Numbered from the stretch's first letter, positions 9,993 through 18,940 are shown. The stretch: DNA of 64,000 nt from Bradyrhizobium sp. PSBB068 (GCA_016839165.1 CP069300.1:6396001-6460000), one strand, 5' to 3'. The notes: generated by a model from the letters alone, not told the origin. Made by a program: numbers and translations.

Positions 9993-10667
9993 CTACGTCG
10001 ACGGCGTGCCCTGGCGCCACTGGCCACCGGCGATCTTGGCGGCGGCGATCACAGCCTGGGTCCGGCTTTCGACGCCGAGTTTCTGGAGGATGGCCGAGAC
10101 ATGGGCCTTGATGGTCGCTTCGGAGACGCCGAGCTCATAGGCGATCTGCTTGTTCAGCAGCCCCTCGGACAGCATCATCAGCACCCGCACCTGCTGCGGG
10201 GTGAGTGTCACCAGGCGGTCGCGCAGCCGGGTCATGTCGGGATCGCCGGCGGCCGACAGGTCGGTGTCCGGCGGAACCCAGACATCGCCTTCCATTACCT
10301 TCATGATGGCATCGCGCAGCGTCTCGACGCCGAACCGCTTGGGGATGAACCCCGAGGCGCCGAAGTCGAGCGAGCGGCGGATGGTTCCGGCATCGTCGCT
10401 GGCGGACACGATGACCACCGGGATCGCCGGATATTGCGCCCGCAGATAGATCAGCCCGGAAAAGCCGCTGATCCCCGGCATCGACAGGTCGAGCAGGATC
10501 AGGTCGACCTCGGAGTCCCGTTCCAGCAGTCCGGTCAGGTCCTCGAACGATCCGGCCTCGCTGATCGTGGCCGAACTCACGACGCTCGACACCGCCTGGC
10601 GCAACGCATCGCGGAACAGCGGATGGTCGTCGGCGATGACAAGGTGAGTATTGGCAGCAGCAATCAT
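9993..10667 (-). CDS. LuxR/NarL-type response regulator (CrbR/ErdR-like)
   Basis: DNA-binding response regulator of 224 residues. Receiver domain residues 8-125 with acidic pocket IADDHPLF and phospho-acceptor Asp60 in LILLDLSMPG, then the Lys in FIPKRF. The C-terminal helix-turn-helix is LNKQIAYELGVSEATIKAHVSAILQKLG (about 165-193). The ATG at 10667 is chosen because the receiver fold begins right after it; the longer frame to 10733 adds unrelated residues. It faces the SLC5-kinase gene, its likely partner, and is divergent from the MFS gene, a possible target. Confidence 0.92.
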   Translation of the reverse strand: MIAAANTHLVIADDHPLFRDALRQAVSSVVSSATISEAGSFEDLTGLLERDSEVDLILLDLSMPGISGFSGLIYLRAQYPAIPVVIVSASDDAGTIRRSLDFGASGFIPKRFGVETLRDAIMKVMEGDVWVPPDTDLSAAGDPDMTRLRDRLVTLTPQQVRVLMMLSEGLLNKQIAYELGVSEATIKAHVSAILQKLGVESRTQAVIAAAKIAGGQWRQGTPST

Positions 10668-10980
10668 CTCAGTCCCACAAGCGGGCTTTGGCAGCCCCGC
10701 GCCGTTCGGTTGTCGCCCGCGCGGCAGTATCACGCAAGCGCTCGAAAATGCCAGATGCCAACGCAGTTAACCCGCCTAGCTTGTGCGCCGCAATAGACGC
10801 ACGCGGGGACGTTCCATCCAGCACTCGCCCCCAAAGATAAGTTCAAGCGTGCAAAAGCCAAAAGTCTTATTGGGGCGGGTTTCACTGCGATGTTACCCTC
10901 AAATCAAGCCTTAGGCTCATTCGGGCCTAACCCGCCAGCCGGGGGCGAGCATCAGCAATAATTCGGGGGGAGCTATCCAG
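10668..10980. other. Divergent intergenic region, regulator / MFS gene
   Basis: This 313-bp gap has no gene. It must hold both divergent promoters. A strong Shine-Dalgarno (GGGGGGAG at 10964-10971) serves the MFS gene. I see no convincing sigma-70 pair or inverted repeat. Confidence 0.5.
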
Positions 10981-12687
10981 ATGTCCACAATGACTGCAAC
11001 CTCGGCGCGGCCCGCCGGCATGACCAAGGATGAGCGTTTCGTCATCCTCGCGTCGTCGCTCGGCACCGTGTTCGAGTGGTACGACTTCTATCTCTACGGC
11101 TCGCTGGCCGGCATCATCGGCACGCAGTTCTTCACGATCGCCGGCGCCGACGGCAAGCCGATGTTCGACCAGGCCACGCGTGACATCTTCGCGCTGCTGG
11201 CCTTTGCGGCAGGCTTCCTGGTGCGCCCGTTCGGCGCCATCGTGTTCGGCCGCATCGGCGACATCGTCGGCCGCAAATACACCTTCCTCGTCACCATCCT
11301 GATCATGGGCCTGTCGACCTTCATCGTCGGCTTGTTGCCCGGGGCGGCCCAGATCGGCATCGCAGCACCGATCATCCTGATTGCGTTGCGCCTGCTCCAG
11401 GGTCTCGCGCTCGGCGGCGAGTATGGTGGCGCGGCGACCTACGTTGCCGAGCATGCGCCTCCGGGCAAGCGCGGCTACTACACCTCCTTCATCCAGACCA
11501 CGGCAACACTCGGCCTGTTCCTGTCGCTATTGGTGATCCTGTTCACCCGCACCGCGACCGGCGAGCCCGGCTTCGCCGGCGCACCGGGCGCCTATTGGGG
11601 CGGCTGGCGCGTTCCGTTCCTGGTGTCGGTGCTGCTGCTCGGCATCTCGGTCTGGATCCGGCTGCGGCTGAATGAATCGCCGGTGTTCCAGCGCATGAAG
11701 GAGGAAGGCAAGACCTCCAAGGCGCCGCTGACCGAAGCCTTCGGGACCTGGAGCAACGCCAAGATCGTGATCCTCGCCCTGCTCGGCCTGACCATGGGCC
11801 AGGCGGTGATCTGGTACACGGGGCAGTTCTACGCGCTGTTCTTCCTGCAATCGATCCTCAAGGTCGACGGCTACACCGCCAACCTCCTGATCGCCTGGGC
11901 GCTGCTGCTCGGCACCGGCTTCTTCCTGGTGTTCGGCGCGCTGTCGGACCGCATCGGCCGCAAGCCGATCATCCTGGCGGGCTGCCTGATCGGCGCACTC
12001 ACTCTGTTCCCGATCTTCAAGATGATCACGACCAACGCCAACCCGGCGCTGGAGAAGGCCTACGAGACGGTCAAGGTGCAGGTGGTGGCGGATCCCGCCG
12101 GCTGCGGCGATCTGTTCAACCCGGTCGGTACCCGCGTCTTCACCGCGCCTTGCGACACCGCCCGCGCCTTCCTTGCCCAGTCGTCGGTGAAATACGCGAC
12201 GGTACCGGGCCCGGCCGGCTCGCCGGTGAAGGTCACGGTCAACGACAAGGACGTGCCGTACACGGACGCCAAGACGTCGAACCCCGCGATCACGGCGGCG
12301 GTGCTGGCGGCGGGCTATCCGAAGCCGGGTGATGCCGGCATCGTCAAGATGTCGAACCCGTTCGACGTCTTCCGTCCGCAGGTGGCTGCGGTCATCGGAC
12401 TGCTGTTCATCCTGGTGCTCTACGTCACCATGGTCTACGGCCCGATCGCCGCCATGCTGGTCGAACTGTTCCCGACCCGCATCCGCTACACCTCGATGTC
12501 GCTGCCCTATCATATCGGCAACGGCTGGTTCGGCGGCCTGCTCCCGGCGACCGCGTTCGCGATCACCGCCTCGACCGGCGATATCTACTCCGGTCTCTGG
12601 TATCCAGTCATCTTCGCGGCAATCACCGTCGTGGTCGGCGCGCTGTTCATTCCGGAAACCAAGGACGTCGACATCACCAAGACCTGA
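10981..12687 (+). CDS. MFS transporter, metabolite:H+ symporter type, with an inserted periplasmic domain
   Basis: Inner-membrane carrier of 568 residues. Family signs are VFEWYDFYLYGSLAG at TM1, RPFGAIVFGRIGDIVGRKY in the TM2-3 loop, LALGGEYGGAATYVAEH in TM4-5, and DRIGRKP in the second half. These belong to the ProP/KgtP-like metabolite:H+ symporters. An extra stretch of roughly 110 residues (about 352-465) with two cysteines (PAGCGDLF and TAPCDTA) lies between membrane helices of the second half and should face the periplasm, which makes the protein longer than the usual 430-450. Substrate is unknown; a carboxylate is plausible given the CrbS/R-like pair next door. Confidence 0.9.
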   Translation: MSTMTATSARPAGMTKDERFVILASSLGTVFEWYDFYLYGSLAGIIGTQFFTIAGADGKPMFDQATRDIFALLAFAAGFLVRPFGAIVFGRIGDIVGRKYTFLVTILIMGLSTFIVGLLPGAAQIGIAAPIILIALRLLQGLALGGEYGGAATYVAEHAPPGKRGYYTSFIQTTATLGLFLSLLVILFTRTATGEPGFAGAPGAYWGGWRVPFLVSVLLLGISVWIRLRLNESPVFQRMKEEGKTSKAPLTEAFGTWSNAKIVILALLGLTMGQAVIWYTGQFYALFFLQSILKVDGYTANLLIAWALLLGTGFFLVFGALSDRIGRKPIILAGCLIGALTLFPIFKMITTNANPALEKAYETVKVQVVADPAGCGDLFNPVGTRVFTAPCDTARAFLAQSSVKYATVPGPAGSPVKVTVNDKDVPYTDAKTSNPAITAAVLAAGYPKPGDAGIVKMSNPFDVFRPQVAAVIGLLFILVLYVTMVYGPIAAMLVELFPTRIRYTSMSLPYHIGNGWFGGLLPATAFAITASTGDIYSGLWYPVIFAAITVVVGALFIPETKDVDITKT

Positions 12688-12711
12688 CCGGTCGACGGCT
12701 CACTCAAAATG

Positions 12712-12752
12712 CATCGGCCGCGGAGCGATCCGCGGCCGATGTCGTTTTGTTT
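12712..12752 (+). terminator. Terminator between the MFS and yjbQ genes
   Basis: Perfect 13-bp stem CATCGGCCGCGGA / TCCGCGGCCGATG with a four-base loop, followed by TCGTTTTGTTT on the plus strand. Confidence 0.85.
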
Positions 12753-12767
12753 GGCCATTCGGGCGCT

Positions 12768-13241
12768 TCAGCGCACGGCGCCGATGAATTGCAGCACGAC
12801 CTCGCGCCGATGCGCCTTAGCGCGATGCTCGATCAGATAGATGCCCTGCCAGGTGCCAAGCGCCATCTCGCCGTCGAGCACCGGGACCTGCAGCGAGGTC
12901 GCCGTCAGCATGGTCTTGATATGCGCCGGCATGTCATCGGAACCTTCGGTGTCGTGACGCCAGCCGCCGTGTTCCGGCGCTGCGCGGTCGAGCGCCGTCA
13001 TCAGGTCGGCCAACACGGTCGGATCGGCATTCTCCTGGATCGTCAGCGAAGCCGAGGTGTGACGGATGAACAGCGTCACCGCGCCCTCGCCGGCGCGCAC
13101 CTCACGCAGGAACTTTGCGACCTCGCGCGTGACGTCGGTGAAGCCGGCGCCCGGCGTTTCCACCGTCAAGCGCGAGGAGGCGATGCTGGTTGCCGCGACG
13201 GAGGATGGCGCTGAGCGGGACATTGTTCTTGGTGAGGTCAT
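12768..13241 (-). CDS. YjbQ family protein (UPF0047)
   Basis: Cytoplasmic protein of 157 residues in the YjbQ/UPF0047 family, sometimes called secondary thiamine-phosphate synthase because members show weak side activity; the true role is unclear. Motifs: VTLFIRHTSASLTIQENADP, HGGWRHDTEGSDDMPAHIKTML and GTWQGIYLIEHR, with the conserved histidines expected to bind a metal. The core starts at about residue 22. The start is uncertain: the ATG at 13241 or the one at 13223 would fit. It converges on the MFS gene and shares its terminator. Confidence 0.88.
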   Translation of the reverse strand: MTSPRTMSRSAPSSVAATSIASSRLTVETPGAGFTDVTREVAKFLREVRAGEGAVTLFIRHTSASLTIQENADPTVLADLMTALDRAAPEHGGWRHDTEGSDDMPAHIKTMLTATSLQVPVLDGEMALGTWQGIYLIEHRAKAHRREVVLQFIGAVR

Positions 13242-13257
13242 CAGTAACTTTCACTAT

Positions 13258-13379
13258 GTCGTCCCGGCGAAGGCCGGGACCCATACTCCGCGGCCCCTCG
13301 GTCACGAAGATTTGGAGTTGCCAGCTTGTCCACCCAACTCCGAGCGGTGGTTATGGGTCCCGGCCTTCGCCGGGACGAC
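13258..13379. repeat. 122-bp composite palindrome, family A, copy 1
   Basis: Outer arms of 26 bp begin GTCGTCCCGGCGAAGGCC at the left and end with its exact complement at the right. Copies of the same length lie at 21983 and 23759, and slightly altered copies at 28203, 33225 and 55775. Confidence 0.85.
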
Positions 13380-13397
13380 GCAGCGGACAGAGCCGCC

Positions 13398-13907
13398 TCA
13401 AATCTTGCCGCCGTTGACGTCACGCTGGACGCGGTTCGCCATCTCGATCAGCCGCCGCCAGGCCCGCTCGACGAACGACATCATGCGATCCATGTCGCGG
13501 TCGCTCGGCAGCGGAATCTCGATCTTGCGCTCGCCCTCGGCGGTCTTCGCATCCGGCTTCTTCAACGAATCCGATTTCGGCAACGCCTCGTCAGTCTTCG
13601 CCGACGGTGCGCGCGCGGCGAGTTCGCCTTTCAGTTTGTCATTGTCGGCCTGCAGGCGCCCGATCTCGGCATCGAGCGCCGCGCGCTCGTCCGGCACTAT
13701 GTAGCAGGCCCAGCCGGCGCTGGAGTTGGTGCAGGTCGACACCGCACCGCTGCGGGTGTCGAGCCGCAGGAAGCCGTCGCCGGCCGGCGACAATGCATAG
13801 CGACCATTCTCGGTGTCGGGCGCGGTTTCCGCGATCGCCGCGCCGCTCGAGATCAGAACGGCGACAATTGCAATCGACAATTTCGGGCACGACATCGCGA
13901 TGGGCAT
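13398..13907 (-). CDS. Secreted hypothetical protein with coiled coil
   Basis: Product of 169 residues from the ATG at 13907, which follows a GGAG at good spacing. A signal peptide (IAIVAVLISSGAAIAETA) is followed by a short domain with two cysteines (VSTCTNSSAGWACYIV, likely a disulphide), a coiled coil (DERAALDAEIGRLQADNDKLKGEL), a low-complexity charged linker, and a C-terminal amphipathic helix (DRDMDRMMSFVERAWRRLIEMANRV). I recognise no named family. It is probably periplasmic. It lies upstream of yjbQ on the same strand but separated by a family A repeat. Confidence 0.75.
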   Translation of the reverse strand: MPIAMSCPKLSIAIVAVLISSGAAIAETAPDTENGRYALSPAGDGFLRLDTRSGAVSTCTNSSAGWACYIVPDERAALDAEIGRLQADNDKLKGELAARAPSAKTDEALPKSDSLKKPDAKTAEGERKIEIPLPSDRDMDRMMSFVERAWRRLIEMANRVQRDVNGGKI

Positions 13908-13920
13908 GGCTTGCTCCGCC

Positions 13921-14562
13921 TCAGTCTGATTCCTGCCCCTCACCCACAGAGCTATAGGGCTTGCGGCCTGACTTCAACGCGTCGTCGAGCAATTCGATCC
14001 GGTCCTGCCCCCAGAAGACCTCGCCGTCGAGCACATATCCGGGCGAGCCGAACACGCCGGCATCCAACGCATTCTGGCGGTTCTGCTCGTAGGCCGCGCT
14101 GATCGCATCAGAACCCGAGCGCTCCACCAGTTGCCGGCCCGGCAAACCCGCATCGTCGGCGAGCTTCACCAGCGTCGCGGGATCGGCAAGGTTGAGCTCT
14201 AGCTCCCAGACCGCGGGGTAGGCGCGTTGCAGGAACGGCTCGGGATCGAGACCCGCCTCGAGCACTGCGATCACGACGCCATCGGCGAGGCGTGCGTTGA
14301 ACGGCCAGTTGGCCGGCTGCAGGTGAAAATTCAGCCCGCGCTTGTCGCGCCAGCGCTGCAACTCGATCAACCGATAGCGCTGCCGCACCGGATGGCGCTT
14401 GGCGAGCGGCAGCCCGCCGGTCTCCGAGAACAGATCGACGAGCAGCACGGGCCGGTAATTTACCTTGAGATCGTAAGTGCTTACGAGCCGAACGAAGGGC
14501 GTGTGGCCGATATAGGCCCAGGGTGATTGCAGCGAGAAGTAGTAGTCGATCTGGCGCGGCAT
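13921..14562 (-). CDS. 2-hydroxychromene-2-carboxylate isomerase-like DsbA-fold protein
   Basis: Protein of 213 residues with the thioredoxin/DsbA-like fold of the NahD/GST-kappa group. N-terminal MPRQIDYYFSLQSPWAYIG carries the Ser-Pro-Trp element where DsbA has its cysteines; the C-terminal FGSPGYVLDGEVFWGQDRIELLDDAL contains the family cis-Pro region and the FWGQDR motif. NahD isomerises a naphthalene-pathway intermediate using glutathione, but homologues without such genes nearby are common and this substrate is unknown. The start at 14562 is chosen over 14634 because the fold starts there. It is 13 bp upstream of the secreted hypothetical gene on the same strand, possibly an operon. Confidence 0.85.
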   Translation of the reverse strand: MPRQIDYYFSLQSPWAYIGHTPFVRLVSTYDLKVNYRPVLLVDLFSETGGLPLAKRHPVRQRYRLIELQRWRDKRGLNFHLQPANWPFNARLADGVVIAVLEAGLDPEPFLQRAYPAVWELELNLADPATLVKLADDAGLPGRQLVERSGSDAISAAYEQNRQNALDAGVFGSPGYVLDGEVFWGQDRIELLDDALKSGRKPYSSVGEGQESD

Positions 14563-14743
14563 GCGGAACCTTGACTGCACGAGGGGATGAAGACTTTCGG
14601 CGATCCCAGCAGAGCGGGGAAAGCCGCGCAACATCGCTCAATGTCACGCAAGCTGTTGCACTGCGAACACTGCGTCACTCTGACCTTGAATATCTCAAAA
14701 TAAATCGAGCAGAATCAAAGCAATAACCGGTTACGACGCAATC

Positions 14744-14772
14744 TTGACTTGATTAGACGCGGTAAGTATGGT
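14744..14772 (+). promoter_or_regulatory. Candidate sigma-70 promoter of the atp operon
   Basis: TTGACT, 17-bp spacer, TATGGT, ending 66 bp before the atpI start and in the gap between divergent genes. Confidence 0.45.
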
Positions 14773-14838
14773 CCGCGCGGCTTTTGACGGGGACGGGCGC
14801 AATTTCCATCATCCGCGGCATCGGTTAGTGTTTGCAGC

Positions 14839-15210
14839 ATGGCTGAGAACACCAACGACGGCGCAAGTGGAAGTCGCGATCAATCGCCTCCTGACGAAGC
14901 TGCGCTTTCCGCAAGGCTCGGAAGTCTCGATCATCGGTTGTCAGAAATTCGCGACAGCCGCAGGAACAAGACTGATCAATCCGGTACTGAAAGCGGGGAC
15001 AGTGCCGCCAGAGCTTCGGCGATGGCGCTCGGTTTTCGTCTTTCCTCGGAGCTGATCGCGGGCGTTGCCGTCGGAGCGGCGATTGGCTGGGGGGTCGACC
15101 ATTGGCTGTCGACGTCGCCATTCGGCTTCATCGTGTTCATGCTGCTCGGCTTCGTCGCCGGCGTGTTCAACGTGGTGAGGTCCGCGGGCGTGGCTTCAGG
15201 CAAGCGTTGA
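14839..15210 (+). CDS. atpI: ATP synthase protein I
   Basis: Small membrane protein of 123 residues that helps assemble the c-ring of F1F0 ATP synthase and is dispensable in several bacteria. A hydrophilic N-terminal part (about 1-65) is followed by two transmembrane helices (SELIAGVAVGAAIGWGVDHWL and FIVFMLLGFVAGVFNVV), the typical AtpI layout. It heads the F0 operon, 71 bp before atpB, as in other alphaproteobacteria, where the F0 genes are separate from the F1 genes. Confidence 0.9.
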   Translation: MAENTNDGASGSRDQSPPDEAALSARLGSLDHRLSEIRDSRRNKTDQSGTESGDSAARASAMALGFRLSSELIAGVAVGAAIGWGVDHWLSTSPFGFIVFMLLGFVAGVFNVVRSAGVASGKR

Positions 15211-15281
15211 GCGCCGGCGGAAGTCACGACATTTGAAATTCGATAACCGGCAGGATGGCCGGTGGACCAAGAGCCGCGCGG

Positions 15282-16031
15282 ATGAAAATCGACCCGATCC
15301 ATCAGTTCAATATCGAGCCCCTCTTCACGCTCGGCCACATCGGCAATCACACGATCGCCTTCACCAATTCGTCGCTCTACATGTTCATCGCGGTGCTGCT
15401 GATCGCACTGCTGATGCTGGCGAGCGGCCGGGAGCTGGTCCCGGGACGGCTGCAGTCGGTCGCCGAACTCTCCTACGAGTTCATCGCCTCGACGATCCGC
15501 GGCAACGCCGGCGCGGAAGGCATGAAGTTCTTCCCGCTGATCTTCTCGCTGTTCATGTTCATCTGCGTCTCGAACCTGGTGGGCGTCGTCCCCTACACGT
15601 TCACGATCGCGACCCACCTGATCGTGACCGCGGCGCTGGCGCTTTTGGTGTTCTTCACCGTCCTGATCTACGGCCTCTACAAGAACGGCCCGAAATTCTT
15701 CAAGATTTTCGTCCCCTCCGGCGTTCCGGTCTACATCCTGCCGCTGGTCATGTTCATCGAGGTCCTGTCGTTCTTCCTGCGGCCGGTCTCGCACAGCGTT
15801 CGTCTGTTCGCCAACATGCTGGCCGGCCACATCGCGCTGAAGGTGTTCGCGGGCTTTGTCGCGATGCTCGGCTTCTCGCTGGGCGCGCTCGGCTGGGTCG
15901 GCGGTGTGCTGCCGCTGGCGCTCACGGTCGCGCTGTACGCCCTCGAACTGCTGGTCGCGTTCCTGCAGGCCTACGTGTTCGCGATCCTGACCTGCATCTA
16001 CCTCAACGACGCCATTCATCCGGGACACTAA
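15282..16031 (+). CDS. atpB: F0 ATP synthase subunit a
   Basis: Integral membrane stator subunit of 249 residues forming the two proton half-channels against the c-ring. Conserved elements: [14 protein letters not shown] at the start, the essential arginine in [22 protein letters not shown], and the C-terminal [27 protein letters not shown]. The ATG at 15282 gives the usual family N-terminus; an in-frame ATG at 15255 adds nine residues with a slightly better ribosome site, so the start is not certain. Confidence 0.96.
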   Translation: MKIDPIHQFNIEPLFTLGHIGNHTIAFTNSSLYMFIAVLLIALLMLASGRELVPGRLQSVAELSYEFIASTIRGNAGAEGMKFFPLIFSLFMFICVSNLVGVVPYTFTIATHLIVTAALALLVFFTVLIYGLYKNGPKFFKIFVPSGVPVYILPLVMFIEVLSFFLRPVSHSVRLFANMLAGHIALKVFAGFVAMLGFSLGALGWVGGVLPLALTVALYALELLVAFLQAYVFAILTCIYLNDAIHPGH

Positions 16032-16086
16032 GCGGTCCGGGGAATCTCCACCCACCAATCTGTCTATCTTTCTCAAGGAGCTACAA

Positions 16087-16317
16087 ATGGAACCGGCAGC
16101 AGCAAAACTTATCGGCGCGGGCATCGCGTGCATCGGCATGGGCGGTGCGGGCGTCGGCGTGGGCATCATCTTCGGCAACTACCTCGCCGCTGCGGTGCGT
16201 AACCCCTCGGCCGCTCAGGGCCAGTTCGGCAACCTGATCTTCGGCTTCGCCGTGACCGAAGCGCTCGGCATCTTCTCGCTGCTGATCGCGCTGCTCCTGC
16301 TGTTCGTTCCGCTCTGA
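16087..16317 (+). CDS. atpE: F0 ATP synthase subunit c
   Basis: Proteolipid of 76 residues forming the rotating c-ring: two hydrophobic helices joined by a polar loop ([10 protein letters not shown]). The proton-binding carboxylate is Glu58 in [11 protein letters not shown] glycine-rich first helix ([14 protein letters not shown]) is typical. A strong AAGGAG lies 6 bases before the ATG, in line with the high stoichiometry needed. Between atpB and atpG on the same strand. Confidence 0.97.
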   Translation: MEPAAAKLIGAGIACIGMGGAGVGVGIIFGNYLAAAVRNPSAAQGQFGNLIFGFAVTEALGIFSLLIALLLLFVPL

Positions 16318-16398
16318 GCGGCACTTCCTTCGCGCCGCCCAGGATCATCCCGAGGATCGTTCCAGGGGCGGCGCGCATGACAGCAACAGGAGAACACC

Positions 16399-16965
16399 AT
16401 GGCTGAGAGTCATGGCGAGGCAAAAGGCCAGAAAGCCGGCGCCCACACCGAGGCCGAAGGCGGACATCACGGCGGAGCCTTTCCGCCGTTCGATTCGTCC
16501 ACCTACGCCTCGCAGCTGGTGTCGCTGGCGATTGCATTTGTCGCGCTCTACCTGATCGTGTCGCGTATCGCACTGCCGCGTGTCGGCGGGACGATCGATG
16601 CACGTCAGAACAAGATCGAGGGCGATCTGGCCGAGGCGCAGAAGCTGAAGGACGAGTCCGACGCGGCGCTGAAGGCCTATGAAACCGAGCTGGCGAATGC
16701 GCGCGCCAACGCGCAGGCGATCGGCAACGAGACCCGCGAGAAGCTGAACGCGGCCTCGGAAGCCGAGCGCAAGGCGCTGGAAGAGAAACTGACGGCCAAG
16801 CTCGCCGACGCCGAGAAGCAGATCGCAACGACCCGGACCAACGCCATGAGCAACGTCCGCGGCATCGCGGCGGATGCGGCCGGCGCCATCGTCCAGCAAC
16901 TCGCCGGCGTCACGCCGGACGCCAATGCGGTCAACAGCGCCGTCGACGCGTCGCTGAAGGGATAG
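16399..16965 (+). CDS. atpG: F0 ATP synthase subunit b'
   Basis: Peripheral stalk subunit of 188 residues. A polar histidine-rich N-terminus (about 1-30) precedes one membrane helix ([21 protein letters not shown]) and a long charged coiled coil. Alphaproteobacteria carry two different b-type genes; the position directly before atpF and the N-terminal extension identify this as b' (also named atpF2 or atpX). Strong GGAG before the ATG; three bases separate it from atpF. Confidence 0.93.
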   Translation: MAESHGEAKGQKAGAHTEAEGGHHGGAFPPFDSSTYASQLVSLAIAFVALYLIVSRIALPRVGGTIDARQNKIEGDLAEAQKLKDESDAALKAYETELANARANAQAIGNETREKLNAASEAERKALEEKLTAKLADAEKQIATTRTNAMSNVRGIAADAAGAIVQQLAGVTPDANAVNSAVDASLKG

Positions 16966-16968
16966 ACG

Positions 16969-17454
16969 ATGTTTTACGAACCGGAAACCTGGGTTGCGAT
17001 CGCCTTCGTCATTCTGCTGGTCGTCTTCGGCTATCTCGGTGTCCATCGCACCCTGCTGACGGCGCTCGACCACCGTGCCGAGCGCATCAAGGCCGAGCTG
17101 GAGGACGCCCGCCGTCTGAAGGACGAGGCCAACAAGCTGCTCGGCGAGTACAAGGCGCGCCGCGCCAGCGCCGAGCGCGAGGCCCAGGACATCATCTCCA
17201 GCGCCAAGGCCGAAGCCGAGCGGATCGCGGCTGAAGCCAAGACCAAGATGGAAGATTTTGTCGCAAGGCGGACCAAGACCGCCGAGAGCAAGATCGCCCA
17301 GGCCGAGGCCCAGGCCGTGGCCGATGTCCGCGCCGCCGCGGCCAACGCCGCGGTGACCGCCGCCTCGACCATCCTGTCGCAGTCGGTCAAGGGCTCGGTT
17401 GCCGACGACCTCGTCGGCAAGGGCATCGCCGAAGTCCGTTCCAAGCTGAACTGA
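16969..17454 (+). CDS. atpF: F0 ATP synthase subunit b
   Basis: Peripheral stalk subunit of 161 residues linking F0 to F1. Membrane helix at residues about 6-26 ([19 protein letters not shown]), then a heptad-rich stalk ([28 protein letters not shown]) and a C-terminal dimerisation part ([29 protein letters not shown]). Last gene of the F0 operon; it starts three bases after atpG and is followed by a clear terminator. Confidence 0.95.
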   Translation: MFYEPETWVAIAFVILLVVFGYLGVHRTLLTALDHRAERIKAELEDARRLKDEANKLLGEYKARRASAEREAQDIISSAKAEAERIAAEAKTKMEDFVARRTKTAESKIAQAEAQAVADVRAAAANAAVTAASTILSQSVKGSVADDLVGKGIAEVRSKLN

Positions 17455-17473
17455 CGCGATCCCAACTCGATCT

Positions 17474-17514
17474 AAAAGAGGCCGGTGCGAGCTGATCGCG
17501 CCGGCCTTTTTGTT
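17474..17514 (+). terminator. Terminator of the F0 operon
   Basis: Stem AGGCCGGTGCGA/CGCGCCGGCCT-type hairpin with AAAAG before and TTTTTGTTTT after; placed 20 bp after the atpF stop. It may also serve the convergent gene. Confidence 0.85.
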
Positions 17515-17526
17515 TTACTTCTTGTT

Positions 17527-18174
17527 TTACTTCTTCTTGCGCGGAGCGCGCGGCTTCGGTTCCGGCTTCAGGGCCTGCGGGTCGAAGCCGATATAGAAGA
17601 TGTAATTGTCGTTGTCGGCCGGCGACGGCGCCGGATAGACGACATCCTCGGCGACCAGGCTGAACGGCACGCTGCCGCTGTCGTCCATCTGCACCGTGGT
17701 CGTGTAGGCCTTGGTCGCGATGGTCTTCTCGCCGACGCCGCCCAGCACCACGGCGACGCGCAGCGGCACCTGGATGCTCGGCGGGGCGCCCTGCGGCCCG
17801 ACGATGATCCGTCCCTGAATACCGATCTTGGCGGTGATCACGCCGCCATTGAGGCTGCATTGCCGTGCGGTGCGCGTGATCGAGGCCAGGAACTTGACGT
17901 CGTTGCCGACCGCCTCCTTGCCGTCCGCCGCCACCGAATAGGTCGAGGCCCCGGAGCGGATCTGCACCGGCGGGCAGGTCAGCTCGGCATCGGCGTCGTT
18001 CAGTTGCTGCGGCGCCGCCGGCGTCGCCGGCTTCGAATCCGACGACCCGCCGCCGAACAGGCTCTTGAAGCGGTCGCTCAACGACTGCGCCGAGCTGGCC
18101 TCCGGCAGCAGGGTGGCACCGAGACCGATCGATACCGCCGCCGCGAGCGCGAACCTGATCACCCTGTCACCCAT
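17527..18174 (-). CDS. Secreted hypothetical protein
   Basis: Product of 215 residues from the ATG at 18174, which follows TTGAGGA. A signal peptide (FALAAAVSIGLGATLLPEASSA) is followed by a Ser/Gly/Pro-rich linker, then a predicted beta domain starting at ELTCPPVQIRSGASTY and containing TRTARQCSLNGGVITAKIGIQGRIIVGPQG; two cysteines could form a disulphide. The C-terminus is basic and proline-rich (PKPRAPRKKK). The pattern looks like the periplasmic or lipoprotein-like proteins conserved in Bradyrhizobiaceae but I cannot name a family. The longer frame to 18930 is an overlap with the next gene and is not real. Confidence 0.8.
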   Translation of the reverse strand: MGDRVIRFALAAAVSIGLGATLLPEASSAQSLSDRFKSLFGGGSSDSKPATPAAPQQLNDADAELTCPPVQIRSGASTYSVAADGKEAVGNDVKFLASITRTARQCSLNGGVITAKIGIQGRIIVGPQGAPPSIQVPLRVAVVLGGVGEKTIATKAYTTTVQMDDSGSVPFSLVAEDVVYPAPSPADNDNYIFYIGFDPQALKPEPKPRAPRKKK

Positions 18175-18332
18175 CAATATCCTCAAATCTCCAAACCGGT
18201 TCCCCGTTCGCGGGGCGTTATAGCAAGCCAATGGCGGCGAACCCAAGGCCTGTGAAAGGCATGTGAAGGGCATGTAACACGGCATCCGGAACGCGCCGGG
18301 CGGCTGCGGCCATCCGCCGGCAGGCCCGCGGT

Positions 18333-18920
18333 TCAGCCGCGGAAATCCTCGTGCAGCAGGCCGAACAGCAGATGGTCCTGCCAGATCCCGTTGATGCAGA
18401 GATAGCGCCGCGCCAGGCCCTCGCGGGTGAAGCCGCACTTCTCCAGCACGCGGATCGACGACGCGTTGGAAGGAATGCAGGCCGCCTCGATGCGATGCAG
18501 GTTGAGCTCGCCGAACAGCGAAGGCAGCAGCACCCGCAACGCCGTCGTCATGTAGCCGCGATGGGCATGCGGCAGGCCGACCCAATAGCCGATCGTGCCG
18601 GCCTGCACGATGCCGCGGCGGACATTGGCGAGCGTGATCCCGCCGATCATCACCCCATCCGATTCGCGGAAGATGATGAACGGATAGGAGCGATCCGCGG
18701 CGATATCCTCGGAGTAGCGGCGCAGCCTGCGGCGGAAGCCGGCGCGGGTCAGGTCGTCGGAGGGCCAGATCGGCTCCCACGGCGTCAGGTAGGCGCGGCT
18801 GAACTCGCGCAACTGCGCCCATTGCGGGAAATCCGACATTTGCGGCGCACGCAGCAAAAGCCCGTGACCGCGCGGCATCAGTGCAGCGGGTCCACCGGAC
18901 GGCAAACGAAACAGGGCCAT
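18333..18920 (-). CDS. GNAT family N-acetyltransferase, RimJ/RimL-like
   Basis: Acetyl-CoA-dependent N-acetyltransferase of 195 residues. The family core is seen in TIGYWVGLPHAHRGYMTTALRVLLP (motif A, acetyl-CoA pyrophosphate loop with the HRGYMT turn) and RIEAACIPSNASSIRVLEKCGFTREGLARRYL (motif B, typical of RimJ/RimL). These enzymes acetylate ribosomal protein N-termini or small molecules; the target here is unknown. A family B repeat lies directly upstream. Confidence 0.88.
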   Translation of the reverse strand: MALFRLPSGGPAALMPRGHGLLLRAPQMSDFPQWAQLREFSRAYLTPWEPIWPSDDLTRAGFRRRLRRYSEDIAADRSYPFIIFRESDGVMIGGITLANVRRGIVQAGTIGYWVGLPHAHRGYMTTALRVLLPSLFGELNLHRIEAACIPSNASSIRVLEKCGFTREGLARRYLCINGIWQDHLLFGLLHEDFRG

Positions 18921-18940
18921 GGCCCAACACTCCCCCGACT

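Noticed and set aside
13258..13379. CRISPR-like array from the recurrent GTCGTCCCGG arms
   Set aside because: Copies are single inverted pairs kilobases apart, not direct repeats with spacers, and no cas genes are present.
14768..15055. Plus-strand open frame of 95 residues overlapping atpI
   Set aside because: It overlaps the clear atpI gene in another frame; the visible sequence has no family resemblance.
17527..18930. A 467-residue fused protein covering the secreted hypothetical gene and the GNAT gene region
   Set aside because: The upstream half is a frame-shifted shadow of the GNAT gene; a signal peptide and ribosome site mark a start at 18174.
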